From assembly GCF_002214185.1 (NCBI RefSeq), contig NZ_CP022161.1, positions 5,649,486-5,713,485 on the forward strand: DNA of 64,000 bases, in the 5' to 3' direction. The notes under the pieces were generated by a model. It saw only the letters and a list, made by a program, of their open reading frames with translations, searched no databases and was not told the DNA's origin. This document shows positions 16,843 to 26,500 of the stretch, piece after piece; within the stretch, counting starts at the first letter, position 1; the number at the start of each line of letters is the position of its first letter. Source of the stretch: Streptomyces capitiformicae (GTDB lineage: Bacteria > Actinomycetota > Actinomycetes > Streptomycetales > Streptomycetaceae). A program made the position numbers and the translations under genes.

Positions 16843-18069
16843 ATGGCACTTCAGCAGACGAACGAGCAGAGGAAACACGTCATACCGACCGACCGCACCT
16901 GCCCCTTCGACCCCGACCCGGAGTACCGCCGGCTGCGCGAGGAGGAGCCGATCAGCCCGATCGAGTTCGTGCTCGCGCCGGGCCGCAAGGACGGCTGGCT
17001 GGTCACCCGCCACGAGGACGTACGGGCCATCATGGCCGACCCCCGCTTCAGCCACCGCAACGAGCTGCTGGCGCAGGTGATCTCGCCGCGGTTCGAGTTG
17101 GAGAAGTACGAGCCGCAGCCCGCGGCCCCGGGTTCCTTCGTCCTGATGGACGCGCCGGAGCACACCCGCTACCGGCGCCTGCTGACCGGCTTCTGCACGG
17201 TCCGCAAGATCCAGGAGTACGAGCCGACGCTCGCCGGGATCATCGACGGCGTACTCGACGAGATGGCCGGCCTGGAACCGCCGGTGGACCTGCTTCCGGT
17301 GTTCGTGCAGAAGGTCGTGTACCGGTCGCTGCACTCCGTGCTGGGGGTGCCGGAGGAGGACATCGCGGCGCTGGACGAGCACTTCACGGTGATCACGCGG
17401 CTCGACTACACGCTGGAGGAGTTCGTCCATCACTCCACGGTGCTGAACGAGGCGCTGGCCCGGATGGTCAAGGGACTCTTCGAGCAGCCCGGCGACAAGT
17501 TGCTGGGCAAGTTGGTGAAGACCGGTGAGCTGACCGAGGAGGAGGTGGCGAACATTGCCTGGATCGCCATCGGCGGTTCCCTGGACACCACCCCGAACAT
17601 GCTGGGCCTCGGCACCTTCGCCCTGCTGGAGCACCCCGACCAGCTGAAGAAGATCCGTGAGAACCCGGAGCTGATGGATCGCGCGGTGGAGGAGCTGCTG
17701 CGTTACCTGACGATCTCTCACATGGGTGCGAGCCGGGTCGCGTTGGAGGACGTGGAGGTCGGCGGCACGCTCATCGAGGCCGGGCAGACCGTCGTGCTGT
17801 CCCTCCCGGCCGCCAACCGGGATCCTGACCACTTCGAGGACCCGGAGAGCTTCGACGTCACCCGCCGCTCCCGTCGCCACGTCGCCTTCGGCTTCGGCAT
17901 CCACCAGTGCCTGGGCCAGCACCTGGCCCGCGCCACCCTGCGCATCGGCTTCCAGAAGCTCTTCGACCGATTCCCGGACCTCCGCCTCGCGGCCGCCCCG
18001 GAGGAGATCCCCCTGCGCGACAAGGCCATGCACTACGGCGTGTACGAACTGCCGGTGACCTGGGGCTGA
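16843..18069 (+). CDS. Cytochrome P450 (CYP105-like)
   Basis: 408-residue P450 with RBS GGAGG six bases before ATG 16843. The haem loop FGFGIHQCLGQHLARATLR is typical of CYP105. ExxR is in EELLRYLTI. The I-helix reads IAIGGSLDTTPNMLG: the usual Ala of AGxxTT is Gly and a Ser-Leu-Asp follows, a tolerated but less common variant. It is cotranscribed with the first P450 and ends at a strong hairpin (18087-18121). Role as for its neighbour: tailoring of the polyketide product. Confidence 0.94.
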   Translation: MALQQTNEQRKHVIPTDRTCPFDPDPEYRRLREEEPISPIEFVLAPGRKDGWLVTRHEDVRAIMADPRFSHRNELLAQVISPRFELEKYEPQPAAPGSFVLMDAPEHTRYRRLLTGFCTVRKIQEYEPTLAGIIDGVLDEMAGLEPPVDLLPVFVQKVVYRSLHSVLGVPEEDIAALDEHFTVITRLDYTLEEFVHHSTVLNEALARMVKGLFEQPGDKLLGKLVKTGELTEEEVANIAWIAIGGSLDTTPNMLGLGTFALLEHPDQLKKIRENPELMDRAVEELLRYLTISHMGASRVALEDVEVGGTLIEAGQTVVLSLPAANRDPDHFEDPESFDVTRRSRRHVAFGFGIHQCLGQHLARATLRIGFQKLFDRFPDLRLAAAPEEIPLRDKAMHYGVYELPVTWG

Positions 18070-18086
18070 TGCCCCCACACACGCGA

Positions 18087-18121
18087 GCTGCGGGCCGTCC
18101 CCCTCGGGGGCGGCCCGCAGC
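18087..18121. terminator. Hairpin terminator between P450 and glycosyltransferase genes
   Basis: GCTGCGGGCCG-T-CCCCC pairs with GGGGG-CGGCCCGCAGC through a TC loop; one T is bulged. It separates convergent genes. Confidence 0.7.
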
Positions 18122-18125
18122 CTCG

Positions 18126-19763
18126 TCACGCCGGCGAAGAACCGCTCGTCGAGGAACCCGGGGGTCGGCTAGCTCCGTCCACCCAGTCGGCGTTCAAGTG
18201 CGAGAAACGCGGCCACATGGTGCGCCACGACCCGCGCAGCCCCTCGCAAATCCATAGGGGGACACCCCAGTTGAGGTTGCGCACCCCCGCCGAGTTGGTG
18301 ACTTCGCCCTGTCGCCGCACGCTCACGAAGAACTGCCGCAGATACTCCTCGTCGCCGCCGACGAAGACGACCGGCGCCGAGTCGTCGGCCGGGCGGCCCA
18401 GATACCAGTAGCCGCGATGGCCGCTGTACGGCCGTGGCAGCCCGAGGGCCGGGCCGAAGCGGTCCAGGGCGCCCGCCTGGTCGTACCGATAGGTGATCAC
18501 TACGGCCCGATCGCGTTGCCCGGGCGGCAGTTCGCGGTGGACACGTGCCACGGAGCGTGCCAGGTCGGGCCAGCCGACGGTCTCGATCGCCAGTCGGTTC
18601 TCGGACGTCCGGGACACCGGCTGGAGCGGCAGCACCGGCACCGCCAGCGCCCCCGCGAGCACATACGCCCCGGCCGCGGACCAGACGCGCGGGCCGGTGG
18701 GCCACAGCCCCTGCAGGCCCGTGGCGCCCGCCGCCCACAGGATGACGAAGAGCCCGGCGACGTAGTACGACCGTCCGTTGACCGCGAGGTAGCCGACGCA
18801 GAGTCCGGCGAAGGCCAGTCCGAGGAAGCGGTAAGGGCGCAGTTCCCGGGCGGCGAACAGCCGCCACAGGCCGTAGCAGAGCAGTACGGCGCCCACCATG
18901 CCGGCGCCCGAGAACATCGCGGGCAGGAACACGGCCCGGCCGCCCTCCATCCGGGCGACTTCCCGGGAGATGACCTTGGTCATGGCGAGTTGGGGCCAGC
19001 CGTTGGCCGCCTGCCACAGCAGTCCGGGCAGCGCGGTGAGTACGACGGCCGCCGCCGACGCCCACAGCAGGGGTCGGCGCAGCAGATCGCGCGGGCCGAC
19101 GAGCAGGACGGCCACGAGCAGGGCGGCCCAGTGCGCGACGCCGAGGAACTTGATCTGGAAGGCGACGGCGGCGGTCAGGCCGATCAGGAGCAGCAGCCGG
19201 TCCCGCCTGGTGCGGACCCAGCGCACCAGCAGCCAGGTGGCCACGGTCGTCAGGACGATGTCCAGCGACACTGTGCTGAGCAGATGGCCGTTCAGCATGA
19301 CGGGCGACACGGCGTAGGCGCCCGCGGTGGCTGTCTGTGCGGCCCGTCTTCCGCCCAGTTCACGTGCGGTCAGGGCGGCCACGGGGACGCCGAGCGTGGT
19401 GACGGCGACGGCCGGCAGGCGCAGCCACACCGGCGAGCCGTCCGAGAGCGTGTCGAGCGCGTGGGCGAGCAGGGGCACCAGGGGCGGCTGGTCCGCGTAG
19501 CCCCACGCGGGGTGGCGGCCGGCCGCGACGAAGTACAGCTCGTCGCTGTAGTAGCCGACGCGTCCGGCGCTGAACAGCAGAACGGCCGCGACCGCGCAGG
19601 CGATCGCGGCCACCGGCAGTACGGCGAAGGGCGGAGGCGGGGGCTGGGCCGGGGGAAGCACGGTGTGGGACGCGGCGGTTGGACGGGCGAAGTGGGCCTC
19701 GGCCTCGGGTCGTTGAGGTCCTCCGTCGGCGCGCGCGGGCTGTTCCTGCATGCTGGGACGCAT
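18126..19763 (-). CDS. GT39/ArnT-like polyprenyl-phosphate glycosyltransferase, integral membrane
   Basis: 545 residues with about 10-12 hydrophobic segments. After the first helix the acidic motif YYSDELYFVAAGRHPAWGY appears; the Asp-Glu is the catalytic/metal site of GT-C mannosyl- and arabinosyltransferases (PMT, ArnT). Such enzymes transfer a sugar from a polyprenyl-phosphate donor on the outer face of the membrane. I start at ATG 19763 because GGGAG lies seven bases upstream; the ORF could extend to 19808. It sits between the P450s and the ABC exporter. It could glycosylate the exported product or act in envelope glycosylation unrelated to the cluster. The C-terminal about 110 residues are soluble. 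Confidence 0.82.
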   Translation of the reverse strand: MRPSMQEQPARADGGPQRPEAEAHFARPTAASHTVLPPAQPPPPPFAVLPVAAIACAVAAVLLFSAGRVGYYSDELYFVAAGRHPAWGYADQPPLVPLLAHALDTLSDGSPVWLRLPAVAVTTLGVPVAALTARELGGRRAAQTATAGAYAVSPVMLNGHLLSTVSLDIVLTTVATWLLVRWVRTRRDRLLLLIGLTAAVAFQIKFLGVAHWAALLVAVLLVGPRDLLRRPLLWASAAAVVLTALPGLLWQAANGWPQLAMTKVISREVARMEGGRAVFLPAMFSGAGMVGAVLLCYGLWRLFAARELRPYRFLGLAFAGLCVGYLAVNGRSYYVAGLFVILWAAGATGLQGLWPTGPRVWSAAGAYVLAGALAVPVLPLQPVSRTSENRLAIETVGWPDLARSVARVHRELPPGQRDRAVVITYRYDQAGALDRFGPALGLPRPYSGHRGYWYLGRPADDSAPVVFVGGDEEYLRQFFVSVRRQGEVTNSAGVRNLNWGVPLWICEGLRGSWRTMWPRFSHLNADWVDGASRPPGSSTSGSSPA

Positions 19764-19839
19764 CGTCGGACTCCCTGATGTGCGGCTGTACGCCTGATGA
19801 CCGGCCATACAGATGTGACAGGCGACGGTGAACGGACAC

Positions 19840-19865
19840 GCGCCCGCCCTTGCGGGGGCGGGCGC
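19840..19865. terminator. Hairpin terminator after the ABC permease gene
   Basis: GCGCCCGCCC pairs perfectly with GGGCGGGCGC across a TTGCGG loop, 24 bp beyond the permease stop. The minus-strand reading fits termination of the exporter operon. Confidence 0.65.
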
Positions 19866-19889
19866 TCGTCGTCGTGGACGGTCTGGCCG

Positions 19890-21074
19890 TCAGTCGTCCC
19901 CCCAGGCGAAGAAGCGCCACGCGATCACGCCCAGGACGGCGCCGAAGAGCAGCATGCCGCCCATCGTGGGCAGTACGTCCAGCAGACCCCCGCCTTGGCT
20001 GAGCACGGTCTCGCTGCCGTCCACCAGGTACTGCATGGGCATCACGTGCCCGATGGTCTTGAACCAGTCGGGGGCGTTGTCCAGCGGGAAGAAGGCACCG
20101 GACATCAGGGACATGGGCAGCACGAGGAGCTGCGCCAGGCCGTTGGCGGCCTCCTCGTTCTTGGCGAACGAACCGACCAGCACTCCGACCGACATGAAGG
20201 CGAGGGTGGCGCAGAGGACCAGTGGCACGATGAGCCACCACGCCTCGGTGAGCCTGAGCCCGAACCAGGGCAGGGAGGCCACCAGCAGGAACAGCGCCGT
20301 CTGGGCCAGCGCGGTGAGCAGGGTGATCGCGATCCGGGAGGCCATGATCGTGGCCGCGCTGATCGGCGCCAGCCGCATCCGGCGCAGTACCTTCCGCTGG
20401 CGCAGGCTCACCAGGCTCAGCGCGGTGTTGAACACCGCCCCGGTGGCGACTCCCCAGCCCAGCAGGCCGGGAGTGAGGTACTCGATGGGTTCGGCCGCCT
20501 CGCTCGCGACCTCCGTGCTCTTGAGCGAGTAGGCCGCAGGGGCGTCGACGGCGTCCAGGCCGGCCTGCCGGACCAGCGAGTCGACGTTGGTCCGCACGAG
20601 GGATGCCTTGGTCGGGTCGGCGGTGCTGTAGCGCAGTACGAGGGTGTTTCCGGTGCCCTGCCGGATCAGCGCGTCGTATGTGCCCTTCCTGACGTCGGAC
20701 AGCGCCTTCGACTCGTCCTTGACCCTGGTGACGGTGAGCGTCTCGTCGAGTTCGGCCCGTTCGGCGTCGTCCAGTGAGTCCAGCAGCTCGACGGCGCCGA
20801 TCTGCGCCACCTTGGCCCGCGTGGGCGAGTCGTCGCCGTAGAGCAACGCGAACACCGGCAGGGCCAGCAGCGGGAGGACGATCGTGAAGAAGATGAGGAT
20901 CTTGTCCCGCAGAAACGCCAGAATCATGGCGTGGGACAGCGCGCGCACGGCGCTGGGCCGCCTGTCCTTGCCGGAGGGCTGCGGACGGTCGGGGGCCGGA
21001 CGATCGGGGGCCGGACGGTCGGCCGGCCGCAGTGTGCGGGGGGCGACCTCGGGTTTCGTGTCCTCGACGCTCAC
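19890..21074 (-). CDS. ABC-2 type transporter permease (DrrB-like exporter)
   Basis: 394 residues. After a Pro/Asp-rich cytosolic leader with PAPDRPAPDRP repeats there is one membrane helix near residue 55 (ILIFFTIVLPLLALPVFALL). A large extracytoplasmic domain of about 150 residues follows, then five C-terminal helices including FMSVGVLVGSFAKNEEAANG. This is the layout of ABC-2 drug and polyketide exporters. GTG 21074 overlaps the ATPase stop by GTGA, so the pair is coupled. The probable role is export of, or self-resistance to, the locus product. Confidence 0.9.
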   Translation of the reverse strand: MSVEDTKPEVAPRTLRPADRPAPDRPAPDRPQPSGKDRRPSAVRALSHAMILAFLRDKILIFFTIVLPLLALPVFALLYGDDSPTRAKVAQIGAVELLDSLDDAERAELDETLTVTRVKDESKALSDVRKGTYDALIRQGTGNTLVLRYSTADPTKASLVRTNVDSLVRQAGLDAVDAPAAYSLKSTEVASEAAEPIEYLTPGLLGWGVATGAVFNTALSLVSLRQRKVLRRMRLAPISAATIMASRIAITLLTALAQTALFLLVASLPWFGLRLTEAWWLIVPLVLCATLAFMSVGVLVGSFAKNEEAANGLAQLLVLPMSLMSGAFFPLDNAPDWFKTIGHVMPMQYLVDGSETVLSQGGGLLDVLPTMGGMLLFGAVLGVIAWRFFAWGDD

Positions 21075-22057
21075 GCGCGGTACTCCCGTCCGGTCAGGTG
21101 GAGGAAGACGTCCTCCAGGGTGGCGCCGCGTACCTGCAGACCGTGCAGGGCGCCCTGTTCGGCCAGGACCGTCAGCACCGGGCCCGGGGTGCGGGTGGCG
21201 ACCACCAGCGAGACGCCGTCGTCCTCGACCGCGGCCACGTCCGCGCCGGCCGCGGTCAGCAGCCCGCGCATCGTGTCGGCGGTGATCGGTCCGGACTGCA
21301 CACTGACGTGCGACAGGCTGTCCAGTTCCCGGACCAGGGCGGCCGGGGCGCCGGTCTTGAGTACCTTGCCCCGGTCCATCACCGAGACCCGGTCGCAGAG
21401 GATCTCCGCCTCGTCCAGATAGTGCGTGGTGAGAACCACCGTGCGGCCCTCCCTGTTGACATCGCGCAGCAGGTCCCAGAGGTTGCGGCGGGCCTGCGGG
21501 TCCAGGCCGGCGGTCGGTTCGTCGAGGAACACCAGGTCCGGTTCGTGCGCCAGGGTGCAGGCGATGGACAGCCGGTGTGCCTGTCCGCCGGAGAGCCGCT
21601 CGGCGTCGACCCCGGCGACCGCGGACAGGCCGACGCGTTCGAGCATCGCGTCGGCCTGGCGATGACCCCTTCCGTACAGCGCGGCGAAGAGGCGGACGCT
21701 CTCGCGTGCGGTGAGCCCCCGGAAGAACGACGAGGCCTGGAACTGCACTCCGATCCGCGGCAGCAGACGGGGGTTGCGCGGCCAGGGGCTGAGGCCGAAC
21801 AGCTCGATTCGACCCTCGTCCGGTTCACGGACGCCTTCGAGCATCTCCAACGTGGTGGTCTTGCCCGCGCCGTTGGGCCCAAGGAGACCGTAGAACTCGC
21901 CGGCCTCGACCGTCAGTGTCACCCCGTCGACGGCCTGGAGCTCGCCGTACCGCTTCCTGACACCCTCCGCGACGATCGCCGGCGTCATGGCGTGCGGACC
22001 GGGTCTCGGTTGGACTTCCGTACCGCCCCGGACGCTGGTCTTGCGCATGTCCTTCAT
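21071..22057 (-). CDS. ABC transporter ATP-binding protein (DrrA-like)
   Basis: 328 residues. Walker A GPNGAGKTTT near residue 65, Q-loop VQFQASSFF, signature LSGGQAHRL, Walker B LVFLDEPTAGLDP, H-loop TTHYLDEAE. A C-terminal DUF4162-like extension of about 90 residues is typical of drug-export ATPases. It pairs with the permease immediately downstream. Its start may be 22057 or internal ATG 21988; the longer form is listed because GAAGAGAG lies upstream. The divergent promoter towards the KAS III-like gene contains PAS-LuxR-like sites. Confidence 0.92.
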   Translation of the reverse strand: MKDMRKTSVRGGTEVQPRPGPHAMTPAIVAEGVRKRYGELQAVDGVTLTVEAGEFYGLLGPNGAGKTTTLEMLEGVREPDEGRIELFGLSPWPRNPRLLPRIGVQFQASSFFRGLTARESVRLFAALYGRGHRQADAMLERVGLSAVAGVDAERLSGGQAHRLSIACTLAHEPDLVFLDEPTAGLDPQARRNLWDLLRDVNREGRTVVLTTHYLDEAEILCDRVSVMDRGKVLKTGAPAALVRELDSLSHVSVQSGPITADTMRGLLTAAGADVAAVEDDGVSLVVATRTPGPVLTVLAEQGALHGLQVRGATLEDVFLHLTGREYRA

Positions 22058-22167
22058 TCAACCGCCGCTCTCTTCATCCGAATCAGCCGAGGCCCGGGCG
22101 CCCTTCACCGGGACAGGTCTCAGCCCAGCACTGCCCGGGCGGACCGGGCCAGGAGAGCCGCCGAACA

Positions 22168-22183
22168 CTAGGGAATCCCCGGT
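22168..22183. promoter_or_regulatory. PAS-LuxR-like operator in the exporter/KAS III divergent promoter
   Basis: CTAGGGAATCCCCGGT matches 13 of 16 positions of CTVGGGAWWTCCCBAG with a perfect left half CTAGGGA. It lies about 110 bp upstream of the ATPase gene and 230 bp upstream of the KAS III-like gene. The 352-bp gap contains no convincing small gene. Confidence 0.55.
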
Positions 22184-22241
22184 TCGGCCGGCCGGATGAC
22201 GGTTCGCGTCCGCTCGATCGGCTGGGCGGCGAACCCGAAAA

Positions 22242-22257
22242 GTAGATGTTGCCCTAG
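22242..22257. promoter_or_regulatory. Weaker PAS-LuxR-like half site
   Basis: GTAGATGTTGCCCTAG matches 11 of 16 positions; only the CCCTAG half is good. It may be a low-affinity second site, comparable to the paired sites before the P450s. Confidence 0.25.
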
Positions 22258-22409
22258 ACGCCGACCGGCCCGTGGGACGACCCCGGCGGCGCGCGGCCAG
22301 TATGAGCGGGCACTGATCCACGGTCCTCTCCGCATGGCTCTCCCGGCCTCGGGGACAGGACGCTCCCATGCGGCCGAGACCGCATCCGAAGGAAGGGCTG
22401 CTGTGGCAC

Positions 22410-23474
22410 ATGAAGACTGAAGATGTCTACATCGACGCGGTGGGGGTGCACCTTCCCGACGAGTGGGTGAGCGCGCAACAGGCGATCGAGACCGGCCTGT
22501 TCGACGAGGACTCCGTCCAGTACGCGACCGAGCTGACCGGTTCCTACATCGCCGGTGACGTCCCCGCGGTCGACATGGCGGTCTTCGCCGCGCGGCAGGC
22601 CTTGGAGCGGTCCGGCACGGACGCCACCGCGCTCGGCTTCCACGTCCACTGCAGCGCTTCGGAGCAGGGACCCGAGAGTTTCTACCCGCCCGGCTACGTA
22701 CTGCGGGAGCTCGGTGCGCACGGGGTCTCCAGCGTGGACGTGCACCAGAACTCCGACGGCATGCTCGCCGCGTTCGAGGTCGCCGTCGGCCAGCTGACCG
22801 GGGCCGCGCGGGCCTCGCGGGTTCTGGTCACGGCCGGGGAGAACTTCAGCTCTCCGCTGATCGACCGCTGGCAGGGCTTCGGCACCGGTTTCAGCGCCAG
22901 CGACGGCGGCGCGGCCGTCCTGTTCAGCGACGCGGGCGGGTTCGCGGCGCTGCGCGCGCTCAACTCGGGCACGCTGCCGGAACTCGAACAGTGGCATCGC
23001 GGGGAGAAGTCCCTGCTGCCGCACCGGGAGCCGATGGGCAAGGCCGTGTCGGGCTCCGACATGCTCGAGATGCTGTGGTACTTCAACGACGAGGTGATCC
23101 CGCTCGACAAGTGCCTGCAGATGATCCGGGACTTCGAGTCCGATCTCATGCGCCGCTCGTTGGACGACGCCGGGCTCGACGTGGGCGACGTGGCCTGGGT
23201 GCTCACGGCCAACACCAATCTCCAGATGATGGAGCAGATGAAGCTGGAGCCCCTCGGCCTGCCGCTGTCGCGCTCCAACGGGGTGTTCGCCCGCGACTTC
23301 GGGCACATCGGCGCCTGCGACATCCCCGTCTCGCTCGACCACCTGCTCGCCTCCGGGAAGTTGTCCCCCGGGGACAACATCCTGATGACCACCTCGGGTG
23401 CGGGCTGGGTCAGCACGTCCGCCGTGATCACCGTCCTCGACCTGCCGTCCTGGGCCGGTACCGGGCGGCCGTGA
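22410..23474 (+). CDS. KAS III-like (thiolase-fold) protein with replaced catalytic triad
   Basis: 354 residues with the FabH/KAS III fold throughout (DAVGVHLPDEWVSAQQA at the N-terminus, ILMTTSGAGWVSTSAV at the C-terminus). Aligned by eye with FabH, the catalytic Cys is Ser115 (DVHQNSDGML), the His of the PHQAN motif is Ala (LTANTNLQMM), and the Asn of YGNTS is His (DFGHIGACDIP). It therefore cannot perform normal decarboxylative Claisen condensation. Relatives such as DpsC (Ser in place of Cys), CerJ and ChlB3 act as starter selectors or acyl-/esterifying transferases. GGAAGG lies 13 bases before ATG 22410, slightly far. It precedes the large PKS by 104 bp and is probably cotranscribed with it. 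Confidence 0.88.
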   Translation: MKTEDVYIDAVGVHLPDEWVSAQQAIETGLFDEDSVQYATELTGSYIAGDVPAVDMAVFAARQALERSGTDATALGFHVHCSASEQGPESFYPPGYVLRELGAHGVSSVDVHQNSDGMLAAFEVAVGQLTGAARASRVLVTAGENFSSPLIDRWQGFGTGFSASDGGAAVLFSDAGGFAALRALNSGTLPELEQWHRGEKSLLPHREPMGKAVSGSDMLEMLWYFNDEVIPLDKCLQMIRDFESDLMRRSLDDAGLDVGDVAWVLTANTNLQMMEQMKLEPLGLPLSRSNGVFARDFGHIGACDIPVSLDHLLASGKLSPGDNILMTTSGAGWVSTSAVITVLDLPSWAGTGRP

Positions 23475-23578
23475 CACCAGGCGGTTCCCAGCCGGGGGGC
23501 CGGCTTCACCGGCGGCCTCCCTCCCGCGCCGCTCACGCCCCGACGAACTCCGAGTGATTCGAGAGAGCCAGGTCCACC

Positions 23579-26500
23579 ATGTCCCACACGCCCGAGACAG
23601 CCGGCCCCGCGCGTCCTCAGGCCGAACCGCCGTCCCTGCCCGCGGACTTCGCCGCGCTGCCGGCTCCCGAGCGGGAGCGACGGCTGCTCGACGTCGTCCG
23701 GGAGTGCGCCGCGGCGGCGCTGGCGAAGGACGCGCCGACCGAGATCGATGTGAGCACCGACCTGCTCTCGCAGGGCCTCGACTCCCTCGCCGCGGTGCGG
23801 TTGCATGCCCTTCTGATCGCCGCCACCGGGCTGACGCTGCCGGTCACCCTGGCCTTCGACCATCCGACGCCGCTGTCGATCGCCGCGCGCCTGCACTCCG
23901 GGCTCCTGGGCTCGGCGACGGAACCCGAAGGGCCTGGGCGGCCCGCGGTGGATCCGGGCGAGCCGGTCGCCATCGTCGCCATGGGCTGCCGGCTGCCCGG
24001 CGGGGTGGGCTCACCGGAGGACCTGTGGCGGCTTGTGGAGGACGGTGTCGACGCGATCTCGCCGTTCCCCGACAACCGCGGCTGGGACATCGACGCCCTC
24101 TACGACCCCGACCCCGACGCGCCCGGCAGGACATACGTACGGCAAGGCGGGTTCCTGCACGACGCCGGGGCCTTCGACGCGGGCCTGTTCGGGATATCCC
24201 CCCGCGAGGCCCTGGCGATGGACCCGCAGCAGCGGCTGCTGCTGGAGGTGGCCTGGGAGACCGTCGAACGGGCCGCGATCCCGGTGGCCTCGCTGCGCGG
24301 CAGCCGTACCGGGGTGTTCGCCGGGGCGGAGCACTTCGAGCACGGGCCCAAGCTGTGCGAGGCGGAGGACGGGCTGGAGAGCCTGCTGCTGACCGGGGCC
24401 GCGGGCAGCGTGGTGTCCGGCCGCGTCGCCTACGCCCTCGGTCTGGAGGGCCCGGCGGTGACCGTGGACACCGCGTGCTCGGCGTCACTGGTGGCGCTGC
24501 ACCTGGCGGTCCAGTCGCTGCGGTCGGGTGAGTGCGACCTGGCGCTCGCGGGAGGGGTCGCCGTCATGGCCGAGCCGGGTGGGTTCGTCGCCTTCAGCAG
24601 GCAGGGCGGGCTGGCCAGGGACGGGCGGTGCAAGCCCTTCTCCGCGGCGGCCGACGGCACGGCTTGGAGCGAGGGTGTGGGCCTGCTGCTCCTGGAGCGG
24701 CTCTCGGACGCCCGCCGCCACGGCCGCAGGGTCCTCGCGGTCGTGCGCGGCACGGCCGTCAACCAGGACGGGGCCTCCAACGGGCTGACCGCGCCGAGCG
24801 GGCACGCGCAGCGCGGGGTGATCCGGGCGGCGCTGGCGTCGGCGGGTCTGTCGGCGCCCGACGTGGACGTGGTGGAGGGCCATGCCACGGGCACGACGCT
24901 GGGCGACCCGATCGAGGCACAGGCGCTGCTGGCGACGTACGGTCAAGGGCGTGAGCCGGGGCAGCCGTTGTTGCTGACCGCCCTGAAGTCGAACATCGGG
25001 CACACACAGGCGGCGGCCGGGGTCGCCGGGGTGATCAAGACGGTGATGGGGCTCCGGCACGGAGTCGTGCCGGGGACGCTGCACGTCGGTGAGGTCACGC
25101 CGCACGTGGACTGGTCGGCGGGTGCGGTGGAGGTGGTCACGCGTCCGGTGCCGTGGCCGCGTGTCGACGGCCGGGTGCGCCGGGCGGGTGTGTCGTCGTT
25201 CGGGATGAGCGGGACGAACGCGCACGCGATCCTGGAGCAGGGTGATCAGGAGTCCGCGGAATCGGCGGGCGAACCCGTCGGCGCACCGGTCCGAGCGGGC
25301 GCCGCGCGGCACTCGGCCGACGGCGCCTCCACTGCCGCCTCCCCCGACGCCTCCGAAGCGGCCGCTGAGGCGGGCGGTTCGGTGCCTGTGCTGGTGTCCG
25401 CGCGCGGCGCGGCGGCGCTGCGCAAGCAGGCCGCCCGGCTGGCGGACTTCCTGACCGAGCGGCCCGGGGCACGGCCGGCGGACGTGGCCTGGTCTCTGGC
25501 GACGGCCAGGTCGGCGTTCGAGCACCGCGGCGTGGTCCTGGGGTCCGGACGCGACGCGTTGCTGGCCGGTCTGCGGACGCTCGCCCGGGGCGAGGAGGCG
25601 CCGGGTGTCGTACGCGGCCGGGCCGTGCACGGTGGACGGACCGCCTTCCTCTTCTCCGGTGCGGGCCCGCAGCGACTCGGCATGGGCCGGGAGTTGTACC
25701 GCGACCACCCCGTTTTCGCGCGGACCTTCGACGAGGCGTGCTCGCATCTGGACGGCCGACTGGGCCTGTCCGTGCGGGAGTTGGTGTTCGGCGACGACAC
25801 CCGGGGCGACGACGACGCATCCGACCGGGCCCGGCTGGACCGGATCGCCAACTCGCAGGCCGCGCTCTTCGCCCTGGAGATCTCTCTGTTCCGGCTGCTG
25901 GAGTCGTGGGGCGTCAGGCCCGACTTCGTGCTCGGCCACTCGCTCGGCGAGGTGTCCGCCGCGTGCGCCGCCGGTGTGTTCTCGCTCAAGGACGCCGCCG
26001 TACTGGTCGCCGCGCGGGGTCGGCTCATGCAGTCGCTGCCCGCCGGGGGCGCGATGGTGGCCGTCCAGGCGAGCGAGGCCGAGGTGGAGCCCGATCTGGC
26101 GGGTCTGGAGGGGCGGGCCGCCGTCGCAGCGGTCAACGGGCCCTCGTCCGTGGTGCTCTCCGGCGACGAGGACGTCGTCCTCGCCGTGGCCGCCCGCTGG
26201 GAGGCCGCGGGCCGTTCCACCAAACGGCTGCGGGTGAGCCAGGCGGCCCACTCCCCCTGGATGGACGCCCTGCTCGACGACTTCCGCAACGTCGCGCACT
26301 GCGTCTCGTACGCGCCGCCGGTGATTCCCGTGGTGTCCACGGTCACGGGCACGCACGCGACGCCCGAGGACCTGTGTTCCCCCGAGTACTGGGTCCGGCA
26401 CATCCGCCAGGCGGTGCGCTTCCACGACGGCGTGCGCCGCCTCGTCGAAGCCGGGGCGACGACCGTGGTGGAGCTGGGGCCGGACCCTGTGCTGTGCGCG

